Source: Marsupella aquatica (taxonomy: Eukaryota; Marchantiophyta). Taken from it: 64,000 nt of DNA. The translations under genes and the position numbers were made by a program. Of this stretch, positions 12,716 to 24,303 are shown one piece after another (the first letter of the stretch is position 1; every line of letters starts with the position of its first letter). The notes beneath the pieces were generated by a model that saw only the letters and a program-made list of their open reading frames with translations, was not told where the DNA came from and ran no database searches. The stretch lies in contig OZ316895.1 in NCBI GenBank assembly GCA_973895155.1, forward strand, positions 11,222,001-11,286,000, given 5' to 3'.

Positions 12716-13375
12716 ATGGCTCGCAATAAGCAGAAGGCCATGAATCATTGCAGAGGTGAATCCTCTCAAGCACCTCAATTGTCCTTATATTCAGACATTG
12801 AGATTAACCAGAATAGTCCACATGTATGTGCGATTTGTGATGAGGGAGGGGATCTCATTGTTTGTGATGGGCCTTGCCACCGACATTTCCATAAGAATGT
12901 TTCCTGTCCTTTGGGTCAGCAATGGCTATGCCCAACTATATCCCTGGCTGATGGCCATGTTGGAGAATGGCTTTGTGTTGATTGCAAGAATGATGAACAT
13001 TCTTGCTTTAAGTGCCATGTGTCTGGCAAAATTGGTGAAGAGGTAAGAAAATGTCCAGACCCTCTCTGTGCCCGGTTTTACTGTCGGTAGTGTTTGGTTC
13101 CTGGCACAGCATCATGTGGACTCCATATTTGTCTTACTTGTGGACAGGGGCCCAATGATGGGGCTAATGGCTTTTTGGTTCAGTGCATGAGGTGTCCTAA
13201 GGCATGGCACAAGGACTGCCTGCTGTTTATCCAGCAGAGGGGATTTGCCCATGATCGAACAATTTGGGATCACTCAGCGCATGGGCAGCCCAAGAAGGGG
13301 ATGTTTTACTGTCCTGACCATGACATTGACCCTACACTAGGCACTCCTGCTAGGAGCCACATATCTTGGATTTGA
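12716..13375 (+). pseudogene. EDM2-like triple PHD/zinc-finger protein carried by the CACTA element, one internal TAG
   Basis: ATG at 12,716 sits in a strong context (GGACCATGG). The frame runs 219 residues to TGA at 13,373-13,375, with one TAG at 13,088-13,090. Residues about 38-60 show CAICDEGGDLIVCDG then CHRHFH, a PHD finger; next come HSCFKC and a CARFYC finger; after the stop, HICLTC and QCMRCPKAWHKDCL. This order (finger with GGxLxxCDG, FxC, RFYxxC, CxRCPxAxHxxCL) is that of the EDM2 family of plant chromatin readers, which act at heterochromatin within genes. It lacks the SET-like and methyltransferase-like parts of EDM2, so it is a fragment or a dedicated short version. It lies in the same direction just upstream of TNP2. 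Capture of a host gene is inferred. The ~600 bp to the TNP2 start hold no recognisable coding sequence. Confidence 0.75.
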
Positions 13376-16300
13376 TTGAGGCTGGATGGAACACAAACTT
13401 GAGATAGAGCTTTTTGATGGTTTCACGTGGACTTAAACAATTTTCAGAGTGCTCAAACATGTGGACTATTTATATGCAGTGTGATGAACTCCTTATGTAT
13501 ACACACTCTACAACAGTGCATGGCGGATTGAGGCAATTAATTTTGAGAAATCAACTTTATTATCTTTTCCAGGGTAGGATTCCGATTTTCAAGCATGTGC
13601 TTTGAGTGTGACTTTCCTCCATATTGATGTCTAAACTTCACTTGTAAATTTGTCACTGGTGTCACAAACATTACTTATTCCAGACTTGTCTGCTCACATT
13701 CCTAATAGGCAAACAAATACTGGAAATGATGAAGGCACAGAGATTTACGTTCATAGTATCATTCTGATGACACTGTATGTGATGCTCTATTTGTATGCAA
13801 GAAGGAGAAGGTGCCTCACTACGTACATTGGATTTGAGAAACTGGGCTCTGTGGGTTTGAGCAATTGGACTGTGGTTGGCATCAGTTGTACAACTATGAC
13901 GGTAGGCCCAATTTTGTATGCATGTCACACTGATTCAGTTTGAATTTCATAGTTTGAATACAATTTCAATCAAGCTAGCATGGCACAGTTGCCACAGAAT
14001 ACGTTAGGTGTGGGTAGAACTCCAAAGTTGCCGCTCTTCCATCCAGCTAGAGTACAACATCGTGATGATGCTTTGTGGGTTCGAGAACAGAAGGCCTGCC
14101 ACAAGAGTGGGGACCATAAGATGTACTGCCCTTGTGTGAACTGCAAAGGGAATTATAGGACTAATCGGAATACTGCTAGACTGCACCTTATTAAACATGG
14201 TCGGTACCCTGCATGTCGAGTGTGGGTGGGAGAGGGACAGGACTCTTCTAATGAAGAGTGGGGTGCTGACTACATGTCACAACATGGCCCTGAGGCATTG
14301 AGGGTAGCAAACCTTCAGCAGGCAACCTGTGCACAACAGCCAACTGTAGATGTTGAAGAACATTTATTTGTAGATGTTCCAGAGTATCCAACTGTGGATG
14401 TTCAAGAACATCCAACTATAGATGTCGAAGAACATATCAGGGCTCTACTGGAAGAAACGTTGTTGAGAACCAGTGAAGAATCCCCTGAGCATGAGCTAGA
14501 TGATCAGGACCGTTTTGACTTGGATTTTGTACTTGGGGATGATGAGAGTGAAGGAGGTGCCCATCCTGTAAACCCCCTTCAAACCTCCAAAACTCCTGTG
14601 GAGACTGATCCTACACAGTTATCTTTAGATGCAGCAATGCAACCTTTGTTCCCAGGCAGCAAAATAGATGTTGTGTCATTCATGTTGCTTCTGCTGAACA
14701 TCTGTCATGGCCATGGATTCTCAAACAAAGGAGTGAATGCATTGTTGTCTTTGATGGGGGAGCATGGTATGCCTGCAGAGCATAATCTGCCCAAGAACTT
14801 ATATGCTGCAAAGCAGCTATTGAGAAAGCTTGGCTTGGATTATGAGAGAATCCCTGTCTGTGAGAAAGGTTGCATGCTCTTTAGGGGTGAAAATGCCAAG
14901 TTAGAAAACTGTTCAGTGTGTCAGCAGCCCAAGATGAAGAGAGTGGGGAATTCATTACAGGCAAGGAAGGTGGTGCGGTATTTCCCTATAATTCCCAGGT
15001 TGAAGAGATTGTATGCCACTGCTGGTACATCTAAACTCATGACTTGGCATCATGAGAATAGAAGCACAGACAACATGGTTCGGCACGCAGCAGATTCCAA
15101 GGCTTGGAAGCATGTGGATACAAATATTGATAAAAAATTTGCAGCTGAACCAAGGAATGTGCGATTTGGGTTGGCACTTGATGGGGTGAATCCCTTTGGG
15201 AATAATTCCACAGCTTGGTCTACCTGGCCAATCTTGTTGTTGAATTACAATTTACCTCCTTGGCTTACCACCAAGAAGTTCTTTGTCATGCTAGCTATGC
15301 TGATTCCAGGACCTGATTTAGTAACAGAGGAACAACTGGACATAATATTGGGCCCATTCTATGAGGAGCTGGAGCTGTTGTGGACGAAAGGAGTGCCCAG
15401 CTTTGACAAATTGCCACGCCCAGGATTGTCTCAACACTTCAACCTAAGGGCTGTGCTATTGTGGACAATCAATGATTACCCTGCATATGGTTTAATATCT
15501 GGACAACAACACGCTGGATACAAAGGATGTGTCATCTGTGGGCCAAAATGTGTGGCACGTGGTTCTAAGCACTTGCAGAAATTAGAGTACAATGGCCACC
15601 GTCGATGGTTAGCAGCAAGGCATCTTTTTCGTAGACCAGACAGTGCACAATACTTTGATGGTGCAATTGAGAGCCGACCTGCACCGTGTAGAATGTCAAG
15701 CTCTGATAGAAAGAAGTGGGGAGACGAGACAACAGAATATTTGAAGAAGGGAGGAACCAAAGTTGAGGATGAGAGCTGCCCCATAAAGGTGCATGGAGTG
15801 AAGAGGGCTACTGGTCTGTACAAGTTACCCTATTGGAACGTAAGACTCCATACTACTACAATGAATTTCTGCAATCTCTTCATATGACTTTGAAATGTGT
15901 TTACTTCTTGTAGCCCAGATTTTGTAATTGTTGTATTCAGTGCCCTAATTTCTGAATTGTGTGTCCACTGCAGGAACTACTCATTAACCATTGTCTAGAT
16001 CCCATGCACTGTGAGAAGAATCTTGCACACAACATTGTGCACAATATCATTGGGACCAAGGACACTCCTTCTGTGCGAGAAGACCTAAAGCTCTTACAGG
16101 TGCGCCAACACCTATGGCTTGTACCCAATCCAGCTCCCAAGCGTAAGGATGACAAATTGTTGATGCCCCCAGCCCCATATTGCCTGAGCAAGAAGGAAAG
16201 AACAAGGTTCTTGGAGGTGTTATTGACCTTGAAAGGGCCCACTGGTTTTTCAAGTTCTTTGGCAAAGTGTGTTACAAAATCCAAGAAACTCTCTGGGTTG

Positions 16301-16804
16301 AAATCACATGATTTCCACCAACTCATGCAACAGATTCTCCCTTTGGCAACAATGGGATTACTTGATGAAGGGGTTCGCTTGGCCATAGCTGGGATGAGCA
16401 ATATCTATCGCCAGATCTGTACGAAGGTGTGGGACCCTTCAATGTATGAGAATATGATGATGGATGTTGCATTCACTCTCTGCATTGTGGAAATCCATTT
16501 TCCACCAAGCTTCTTTGATGTCATGACCCATTTAATGATTCACCTAGTGGAGGAATTAGACTTGTGTGGCCCAGTTACAGGCAGATGGATGTACCCAATA
16601 GAGAGGAACCTGAAGGTTTTGAAGGGTTATGTACGAAACAAGGCACGTCCAAAGGCTTCTATGGCTGAAGGCTATGTATTAGATGAGTCTTTGGGATTCC
16701 TTTCTGAATACATGATTGATGCTAAGGGAGAGGGAAAATGAACCTGGGAGTTGGAGGAGGATGCTGGCGTTGCAGGCATTGTCTTGGAAGGGGCTGCAAA
16801 GGAG

Positions 16805-19800
16805 TGTGGTGCGTCCCATGGCTCCCTAAACCCAAGAAACCCCCCAGCTCAAGCCGATTCCCGCAGGTTTTGTGCTTGGCGAGGCCGTTTCCGCGGCTTA
16901 GCGGCATGGGACGCTGCTAACCTTCTACTACTACTATTAACATTTTACACACATATACTGGACAGATCCTTCATCGGGTCATGAGATACGTAGCCGGCCT
17001 AATATAGGCCTTCCCCTGTCTTCCCCTGTCTTCCCCTCCGTCTTGTTAGGTATGTTTGGATTCCGCCGCCGGAATGATCCCCAATAGGCTTGGTTAAGCC
17101 GCTAAGACCTCTCTCAGCTCGACACATCCAACTCTCACTCCCCTGCTTACTTTCCTTCCTTCTGTTGATGTGGGCACTCTTCACACAAGTTAATGCGACA
17201 CACAAATAGCAAAATGACTCATTCTGACTGAGTCATACCATGCACTTGCCATACAAACAGTACATCTCATACACAAGTTCTGCGAACTAAGCCGTGAGGC
17301 CAACTCTATTCAGCTCTTAGGCATGAGGAAACATGAATATACACAAGGGTCACTGTATGACTAACCGAGAGCTTCTCGTACTACTTGATCCCAGCCCGGC
17401 TGGTGCAAACTAAAAACTTGCTAAAGAAGAGGCCCTGAGCTCCCCGCTGCCCAGGTACTTATCCTGGTAGTGGATCCGCCATTCTTTGCATCGTAAGCCT
17501 AATCTACTTAACAGTAATCTACTTGCCCGAATCTACCTATGTACAGCAAGGCAGGAGCACAAGTGTTGCTCCTACCAGTGGGACCGCAATCCCACTAAGC
17601 TAAGTGTCAGGGCCGCTCCTGGTTCTGATCCTAATCCTAAACGTGGAGATCCGCGCCCGCCCTGCCCACTCACGCCTCCTCCCTCCACGTCTGCCCTCCC
17701 TAAAAGGAACGGCGTCCTTGCACCATCACGACACCGGTGGTGGATCCTTAATGGACGCCCCCAACGCTTCCTCCTCAGCCACTGCCGTAGGTTCATTCTC
17801 TGACAGATTACCTGCCCTTGACTGAGTCAACTCTCCATCGGCCTGACTGGGTCCACCTTCGGCTTCAGCCTCGACACCGGCCTCGGCAATACCCACGGCT
17901 TCGGCCTCAGCCACTCCCTCGGCTTCGGCCTCCCCTTCCCCTAGGGTAGTTGGATCCCTAGCCGTGACCCTGTCTGGGGTCGGTGCTGGGTCTACCTCCT
18001 TGATCACCACGGCCTGTGAAGTCGTATTACTCCTTGACCCTGAAGGTTTCCGCTTCTTCTTCGTTGGTGGCTCGGCAGCTGGTCCCTTCCCCTTCCCACT
18101 TACTTCCGGCACTGGTGCAGGTGGCGCGGCTTGTCCTTCGGCAATTACCACCCCTGGTAACTGGTTTGTCCCAACGGGAGATGGACCTGCTGCAGCTAAG
18201 CATTTAAATACTGCGGCTTGTTTCTTCAGCCGCTCTGTTTGGTTGTCGGCCCGCCGCTGTAGGTTCTCCATCTTCCTCGTGATTTCCTCCAACTCCTCTT
18301 GGGTTTCATCCAGGTCCTTACGTGCCCCCTCCAGCTCGTTTTTGGCCTCCTCCTGCTCCCTGTGGGCTTCCTCCAATTCCTTCTTCAAGGTAGCCCTCTC
18401 CTCCTGGGTTGCTCTTAGCTCCTTGTCGAGCTCTGCAATGATGACAGACTCCATCTGGTTCATCTTGGCGTAAGTCTGTTCGAGCATCTCGTCCTTCTCC
18501 CTTAGGTCGGCCTTGAAGCTGGCCGTCAGGGACGCAAGCTCCTGCTACAGCGCCATAATCCCTTGATAGGATTTCCCTAACTCGACCTCCTTCTGCTCAA
18601 GGGCTCCGCGGATTTTCTCGAGCTCCCCTTTCAACGCCCATTCCTTTCTTTGGGTCTCCGCCATGGCCCGGCTGTTGGCTGTTATGTGGGCCTCCTCTGT
18701 ATTCTTCAGCTCTTGCTTCCACTTCTCCCTCTCTTTGATCGTGTCGGCCAACTCTTCTTGCGTCTGAGTCAGTTTATCCTTGATATTCTAATTATCAGCC
18801 TGGGCGGTGTCCAACTGCCCCTACATGATGTTCAGCTCATGTCGTTTAATCCGCAGTTCATCTTGGGCTTTCTTGGCCGCCCTTAGATCTTCAATCTCGG
18901 CTTCCATCCTCCTAAGCCGCCGAATGACCTCGTCCTTCTTGCTTCTCTCTAAAGCCACCGCTTCTTCTAATTGGTGCTTCTCCAACTGCTCCCTATGGAA
19001 AAAGGGTCCTACCTCCAACTCCTCTCCAAAGATGCCGAGCGCAAGTTCCCCACACATCTCACCATACTCCATGGCTCTATTCTTAGCGTAGGTGGAGTAA
19101 GTAGAAGTGATCGGCATCGCCCATCGTGGCCTCTGCTCCCAAGCCGTCCTGCGGATCTCTTCAATCGTGGCTAGAGGTTTGCTTCCTTTTTCGGCTAGCC
19201 GCCTGATGTCCTCCGGCCAATCTCCTCCTGGTAAATCCTTTTCCTTAGCCAGGGCGGCCTCCTCCTCCTGCTTGATTCGCTCCTGAAATTCCTGCACCGT
19301 CTGTTTTATGCCGTCGAAGCTCAGGGGAGAAACATCTGGTGGGGGAGACTCAGGGCTACTCTGCTGGTTGGGGTCCCCTCGCACTACCCTTGGAAGTGTG
19401 GGGACAAACCGGCCACAGGTCCTTACTCCTGGAACGTGATGGTCCGACCCATAGCCGGAATTATCATGGCTGCAGTCCTCCACTGCCTCCTCTACCTCTT
19501 GGACGTCCGGCTTCTCCCTCTCCTCTTCCTCGGTAGGAGCTTCAGGCAATTCTGCCTCAGATTCGGAGCTTGAGGTTCCCACGTACATTCGAACACCTGG
19601 CTTGGATTCCGGCCTGATTCTCTCCTTGTCTCCAGCAAAGGGGTTTTCTCTTGTGAGCCGGTGTAGGCCTACCTCTGTAGTAGTGTCCTGCATTGTTGCC
19701 GTTGCCGTTGTTGTTGCCGATGCCGATTTCTTTTCTTTCTCCAGTAGTTTCAGCAGACTCTGCATGCCTGGTTGCTGCATCGGCAAGTCTTCCTTCCTGG

Positions 19801-21440
19801 GCCTAAACACCTGCTCGATCGTAGGACTAACAGGTGGTTGAGGCTTCTCAGCCAACGGCCTCGGCGTTGGAGCTTCCTCGGGTGCCCTTACCTGCAGGGG
19901 AAGTACCGGGGCAAAAGTCTGACCTCTGGCATACCGGCACAACAGCGGCATGTGATAGCCAAGCCGCGACACGCTCCCCATGCCGATTACCTGCTGCTCC
20001 TCCTTTAAGATCTTCTTCAATTGGTTGAGGAGGTACCCGTTGTAGTCCCGGCTTGGGTCTGGCCTTTCTGCCAGATAGACCTGTGCCTTGCCGATCTCTG
20101 CCCTCGGCAAGTTACAATGCATGGTCACCCGCAAGAAGTCGATCATCTCTCCTATGTGCGGGTTGGTGCAGGTGTTCCGGAAGAAGCCATTCTTCGTTGA
20201 TGGCCCGGGGAACGACCGGAACTCCTTGTCAGGCAAGGTCTTCCTGGTATCAACTTTGGTCTTATTGCCTATCGGCAAGCCAAACACTTCGGCAATTACC
20301 TTGGGAGTAAGATAGAAATCCTTCCCATATATCCTCGTGCAATTGGTCTCGGGTTCCCATGACCCCACGAATTCTAATAGGTCTGACTCCGGTACCTCCG
20401 GCTTCAGCCATGGTAATCTTACAAAGGCCTCTAAGCCGGATCCGGCCATGAAGCCTTGGTACTTCTTGGTCTGCATGGCCGTAAAGCATGCATCCTCCTC
20501 CCGTGCAAAATGTAGTTGCACCTCCACCGGTAGGGTTGCCGCCCAGCCCTTCCAGGTGTCATCCCTGGTTGGAATGGCCTTGATGGGATCGACCTCCTCC
20601 TCTTCGGCTTCTCCCTGCCTCCTGCTCTGCTGCTCGGCTGGCCTCTTTGGTGCCGCCGACCTCGTTCTTTTTGCCGGGGTGGCTTCATCGTTGACGGCCC
20701 CCTTCCTCTTCATCTCTGCTGCCGTGGAGGTTTCTCCTAGCACCGTTGCCTGGGTCCACCTTTCCGTGCTACCCTTTAATTCCCAGTGTATGTCGTTGCA
20801 GTTCTTGATGGCCTCTCGGATGCCGACGACGCTGTCTTTGCAAAACAGAAGATCGTTGAGTTGATTGGAAGTAGGCGTCCACAGGAACTCGTCCTTGATG
20901 AGTTTGCCTCCTAAGAAAGCCGTCTTCTGCAGCTCCCACAATCGAGCGAGCTCCTGCCGTTCTCGAGCTGCCCTTTCTGACTCCTCGTCCTTGTAAGTCT
21001 TGATGTACTCAGTTGCCCGTTCGAACAGGCATCCCCAGAAATGTGCCGCTTGATTGACGTTGCTCATACCCTCCTTAGGTCGATCGTCGGTATCTATTCT
21101 CTCCCCGAGTGTTTGCCTAAGCAGCTGACAGTAGTTGGCCTCCCGTAGTCGTCTGCCTAGTTTGTGCTCGCAAATGAGCCACCATCTCTTGCAAGCGCTC
21201 CTTACCCCTCTCCTCTGCCGGTCCTTCTTCCCGTTGATCCTTCCTAGCCGCCGACGCTTAACGCGCCCTAACCCTAATCGGGTTTTCACCCTCAGCCTTA
21301 CCTCCGGCCTCTGCCCGGGTTCCATGGTTGCCCCTAATTGTTTATATTTTCCTTGTTTTGTCCCTATACTAAGGTGTTCCTAGGGTGCCTTCCTGCTTTA
21401 CCCACTTAACCGGCCGAGTGATTCCTGTCTAGGCATCACA
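16805..21440 (-). mobile_element. Solo LTR B, 4,636 bp, inside a TNP2 exon
   Basis: The left end TGTGGTGCG (16,805) and the right end AGGCATCACA (to 21,440) are the inverse of the family ends TGTGATGCCT...CGCACCACA. The flanks AGGAG at 16,800-16,804 and 21,441-21,445 are a perfect 5-bp target duplication, as made by retroviral-type integrases. No gag-pol and no second LTR are present, so this is a solo LTR. It is 48 bp shorter than copy C, exactly two 24-bp repeat units in the coding tail. The host exon reads on in frame across the empty site. Confidence 0.93.
17726..21325 (-). pseudogene. LTR-encoded protein, copy B, three CAG-to-TAG stops
   Basis: ATG at 21,325 opens a 1,200-codon frame collinear with copies A and C, ending at 17,726. 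Three stops interrupt the coiled-coil part: TAG at 18,821-18,823 (codon 835), 18,788-18,790 (846) and 18,545-18,547 (927). At all three places copy C has CAG. There are no frameshifts over 3.6 kb, so the frame was under selection until recently or the copy is young. The Ala/Glu repeat tail is two units shorter than in A and C. The first 834 residues form one uninterrupted ORF containing the whole plant-mobile-domain-like region. Confidence 0.75.
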
Positions 21441-22757
21441 AGGAGATAACTTTGAATTGGTCTGAAATGATGGCCATGCATCATTATATATTGGAGAATG
21501 AAGAGACAGTGGCTCCATGGTATAGGTATGTAAACCCTGTACCATATGCATCATAATTATGCTGCCCCATTGTGTTTGTATATTCATGGTGGATCGTGCA
21601 CTAATGTCTTGAGTGTTGTTGTTGCCATGTAGGATATATGATGCTACCAATGAGACTGTTACCAAACGAAGAGTGGATTTCCGGAAGGAATGGATGAGGA
21701 AGCCTGCCAATCGAAGAAAACCAGTGGAATTTCCCCTTGACTGCCAAGAACTGCCACCTTTTAGGGAATGGTTTCAAACATTAGTCAATACCCATAATTT
21801 TGAGACAGAGTCTGAGCGGTCATTACTATCTGCATACTCCACACCACCTAGTTTGAAGGCACGACTGTATAGGGCATGCAGAGCCTATGGGCATCACTGG
21901 AGGACTATTCCATCCTTGGGGTGTTTGAGTGATTGTGATTCTGGTGCATTCAGCACTTTTGATTCTGGGATGGCTTCGACATTCACTGAGAAGCGGGTGG
22001 ACAGGTCTGGCGCAACTAGAGAAGAATCTGTACAGTATGTAGGGGCCTTGACAGATATCTTAGTACTGAATTACGGCAGCTTGAGGAAAGAGGTGATTCT
22101 TTTCAAAGGGAAATGGGCAGATCCATCATGGACTCCTAAATCCTCTGCCAGTATGAGGTATTCTGAGTCTGGTCTTTGGCAGGTGAATTTCCATAGAGAA
22201 CTGGGTGTGTCCAAGAAAATGGATTACGTTTTCCCAAAGCAAGTGGAGCAGGTTTTCTTCCACCCCAATGAGAAGGGGATAGCATGGAGAACAATCCTCC
22301 ACAAAGAATCCAGGTCCACAAGGGTGTTAGGTGATTACACAGATGTTGATTTCCATGCTACAATGGAAAACAATGCCAAATTACACATTGAATTGGCTAA
22401 AGCCTGTAGGACTAGAGCAAATCCAGGACCAAGTACTGGTCCCAAACGAGGCAGAGATGCAGAGGGATCTGCAAGAAAGGGTAGGCCTAAGCAGTGAATA
22501 GGTTTTAGGTGTGTGAAGTCCATAGATGGACTACATGTATGGACTATATATGAAATCAGACTAATGTTTTGCCCATTTGTGCAGTTGGTGAATGCAGCCT
22601 GTGAAAGGAAGATTGCAGGGGTTGTCACATCCTGTGAATGCTTATGAGGAGGCCCGAAAGCGGAACATAGAGCATAATGTCAGCATTATGCATGATCTAG
22701 GACTGGGGCCAGACTGCATGCTGATGTGTGTGTTAAAATGTCTGTTGCAAATTTGAT

Positions 22758-22857
22758 NNNNNNNNNNNNNNNNNNNNNNNNNNNNNNNNNNNNNNNNNNN
22801 NNNNNNNNNNNNNNNNNNNNNNNNNNNNNNNNNNNNNNNNNNNNNNNNNNNNNNNNN
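22758..22857. other. Assembly gap (100 N) flanked by an identical 43-bp sequence
   Basis: The 43 bases at 22,715-22,757 are identical to those at 22,858-22,900 (both begin TGCATGCTGATG). A standard-length gap between identical ends suggests two contigs that overlap but were not merged, so little or no sequence may be missing. Confidence 0.9.
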
Positions 22858-24303
22858 TGCATGCTGATGTGTGTGTTAAAATGTCTGTTGCAAATTTGAT
22901 TCAGTAGATATATGGAGTTGTCAGGTTCATGTTCTGTTTTCATATTCCAGATTGGTCTCGTACTAGTATGGAACCTGTACATAAGTACCATTATTACTGT
23001 GTTGTAGATTCTGCTTGCATGTATGTTTGATCTGCATTGGTGTATGTTGATGATTGCTTTGTTCCTTAGAGGCCCAACCACACATGTACAACGACAGAGA
23101 GAAAAGCCTGCATTGGTGAAAGGTACTTCAACTGGAACATTGCCAAAGAGGAGGAGCTCTAGACTATCACAAGTTACCAAGGTGAACATGGCAGAGTCTG
23201 GTGATGATGGCTATGCCAGTGCTGGGTATGACACTGAGGATTCTGACATTGGAGGGTCAGAACCTGAGAGTGAACAGCAGGTAATGCTTGAACTTCATCA
23301 TCCTAAACCCTAAATCCTTGTCTTTGTTTCAAAGTATTTGTTAATATGCCTACGTTGTCCATGATGTAGGTACAGAAACAAAATCGTGGTCCTAAGAAGA
23401 CTGGGCCTGGTGGAGGTGGGCTGGTGAGATGTTGGAAAGACCCAGACACTGGACTGTTATATGAAAGTGAGTGGATTGTACTGATATACCTTTTCAGTGT
23501 GTTTGGAAATTGATATTCTACATTTTCCTAAAATTCATTGAAGTGCTTGGTGGTGTGTGTTTGTTTAGTGGTTCCATCAGCATCTGAAGGCAGATCAGGT
23601 CAATCTGACGTACTACATTCCAGAGGATCTTCAGGTAATACAAATCTGCTCGTCATGCATATGCAAGTGCATTTGCTCAACTTTTCAATGTACATATTTT
23701 CTGAGTGAAAGCATGTGTGTGCATTGCAGGCGGGGCCTCTGAGATGCGTAGGGAACGAAGGCATGCTAAGAAGATGTTTGATAATGCTGCCAAAGTACGA
23801 AGGAATCAGGGAGATTTGCCCAAACACATTAAAGTGAGTATTGTACTTTTTTTGAATGTAGATTTAGACATAGATCCTCTCTGTTATTGTGTGTATAAAA
23901 CCTGGACTATGCATAAATTCCAGAGTTATGAATTGACATTGCATGTGAAATGCAGATTTATGACAATGATATTGATGATTATGATCCCAACAAACAGTAC
24001 TGGTTGGAGGAACTTCGTGGCAATGTACTCAGAATCTTTGATATATCAAAGCCAAAATGGACTGATCATCCACGAGTTCATATAACCAGTGTGTGGAAGA
24101 ACATGGCAGCTGAGTGGGAGTATGTGGGTGGGGAATTTATTTACAACAAATTCCAGAGTCATTGTCGTGGCATATTGAAGAGAGAGCGTGTGATGCCTAG
24201 ACAGGAATCACTCGACCGGTTAAGTGGGTAAAGCAGGAAGGCACCCTAGGAACACCTTAGTATAGTGACAAAACAAGGAAAATATAAACAATTAGGGGCA
24301 ACC

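Larger units (their letters stand above)
13980..22497 (+). pseudogene. TNP2-type CACTA transposase (outer element), split by solo LTR B and one TGA
   Basis: Exons are 13,980-15,839, 15,974-16,804 joined to 21,446-21,525, and 21,633-22,497; introns are GT-AG. They sum to 3,636 nt, exactly 1,212 codons, once solo LTR B and one copy of its duplication are removed. Domains in order: transposase-associated zinc-binding start (MYCPCVNCKGN, residues about 41-51, and HLIKHG), the Tnp2 core (SKLMTW, LALDGVNPFG near 400, LLNYNLPPW), a DUF4218 region in exon 2 (HDFHQLMQQ, FDVMTHLMIHLVEE, GRWMYPIER) and a DUF4216 region in exon 3 (DILVLNYGS). It catalyses element excision and integration. The only other lesion is TGA at 16,739-16,741, where the inner copy keeps Arg, so CGA to TGA is likely. 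Confidence 0.88.

Noticed and set aside
16805-21440. 4.6-kb units as complete non-autonomous retroelements (LARD-like) rather than solo LTRs
   Set aside because: They have no internal terminal direct repeats, primer site or purine tract, and their ends equal the ends of the 1,856-bp LTRs in the full-length element.
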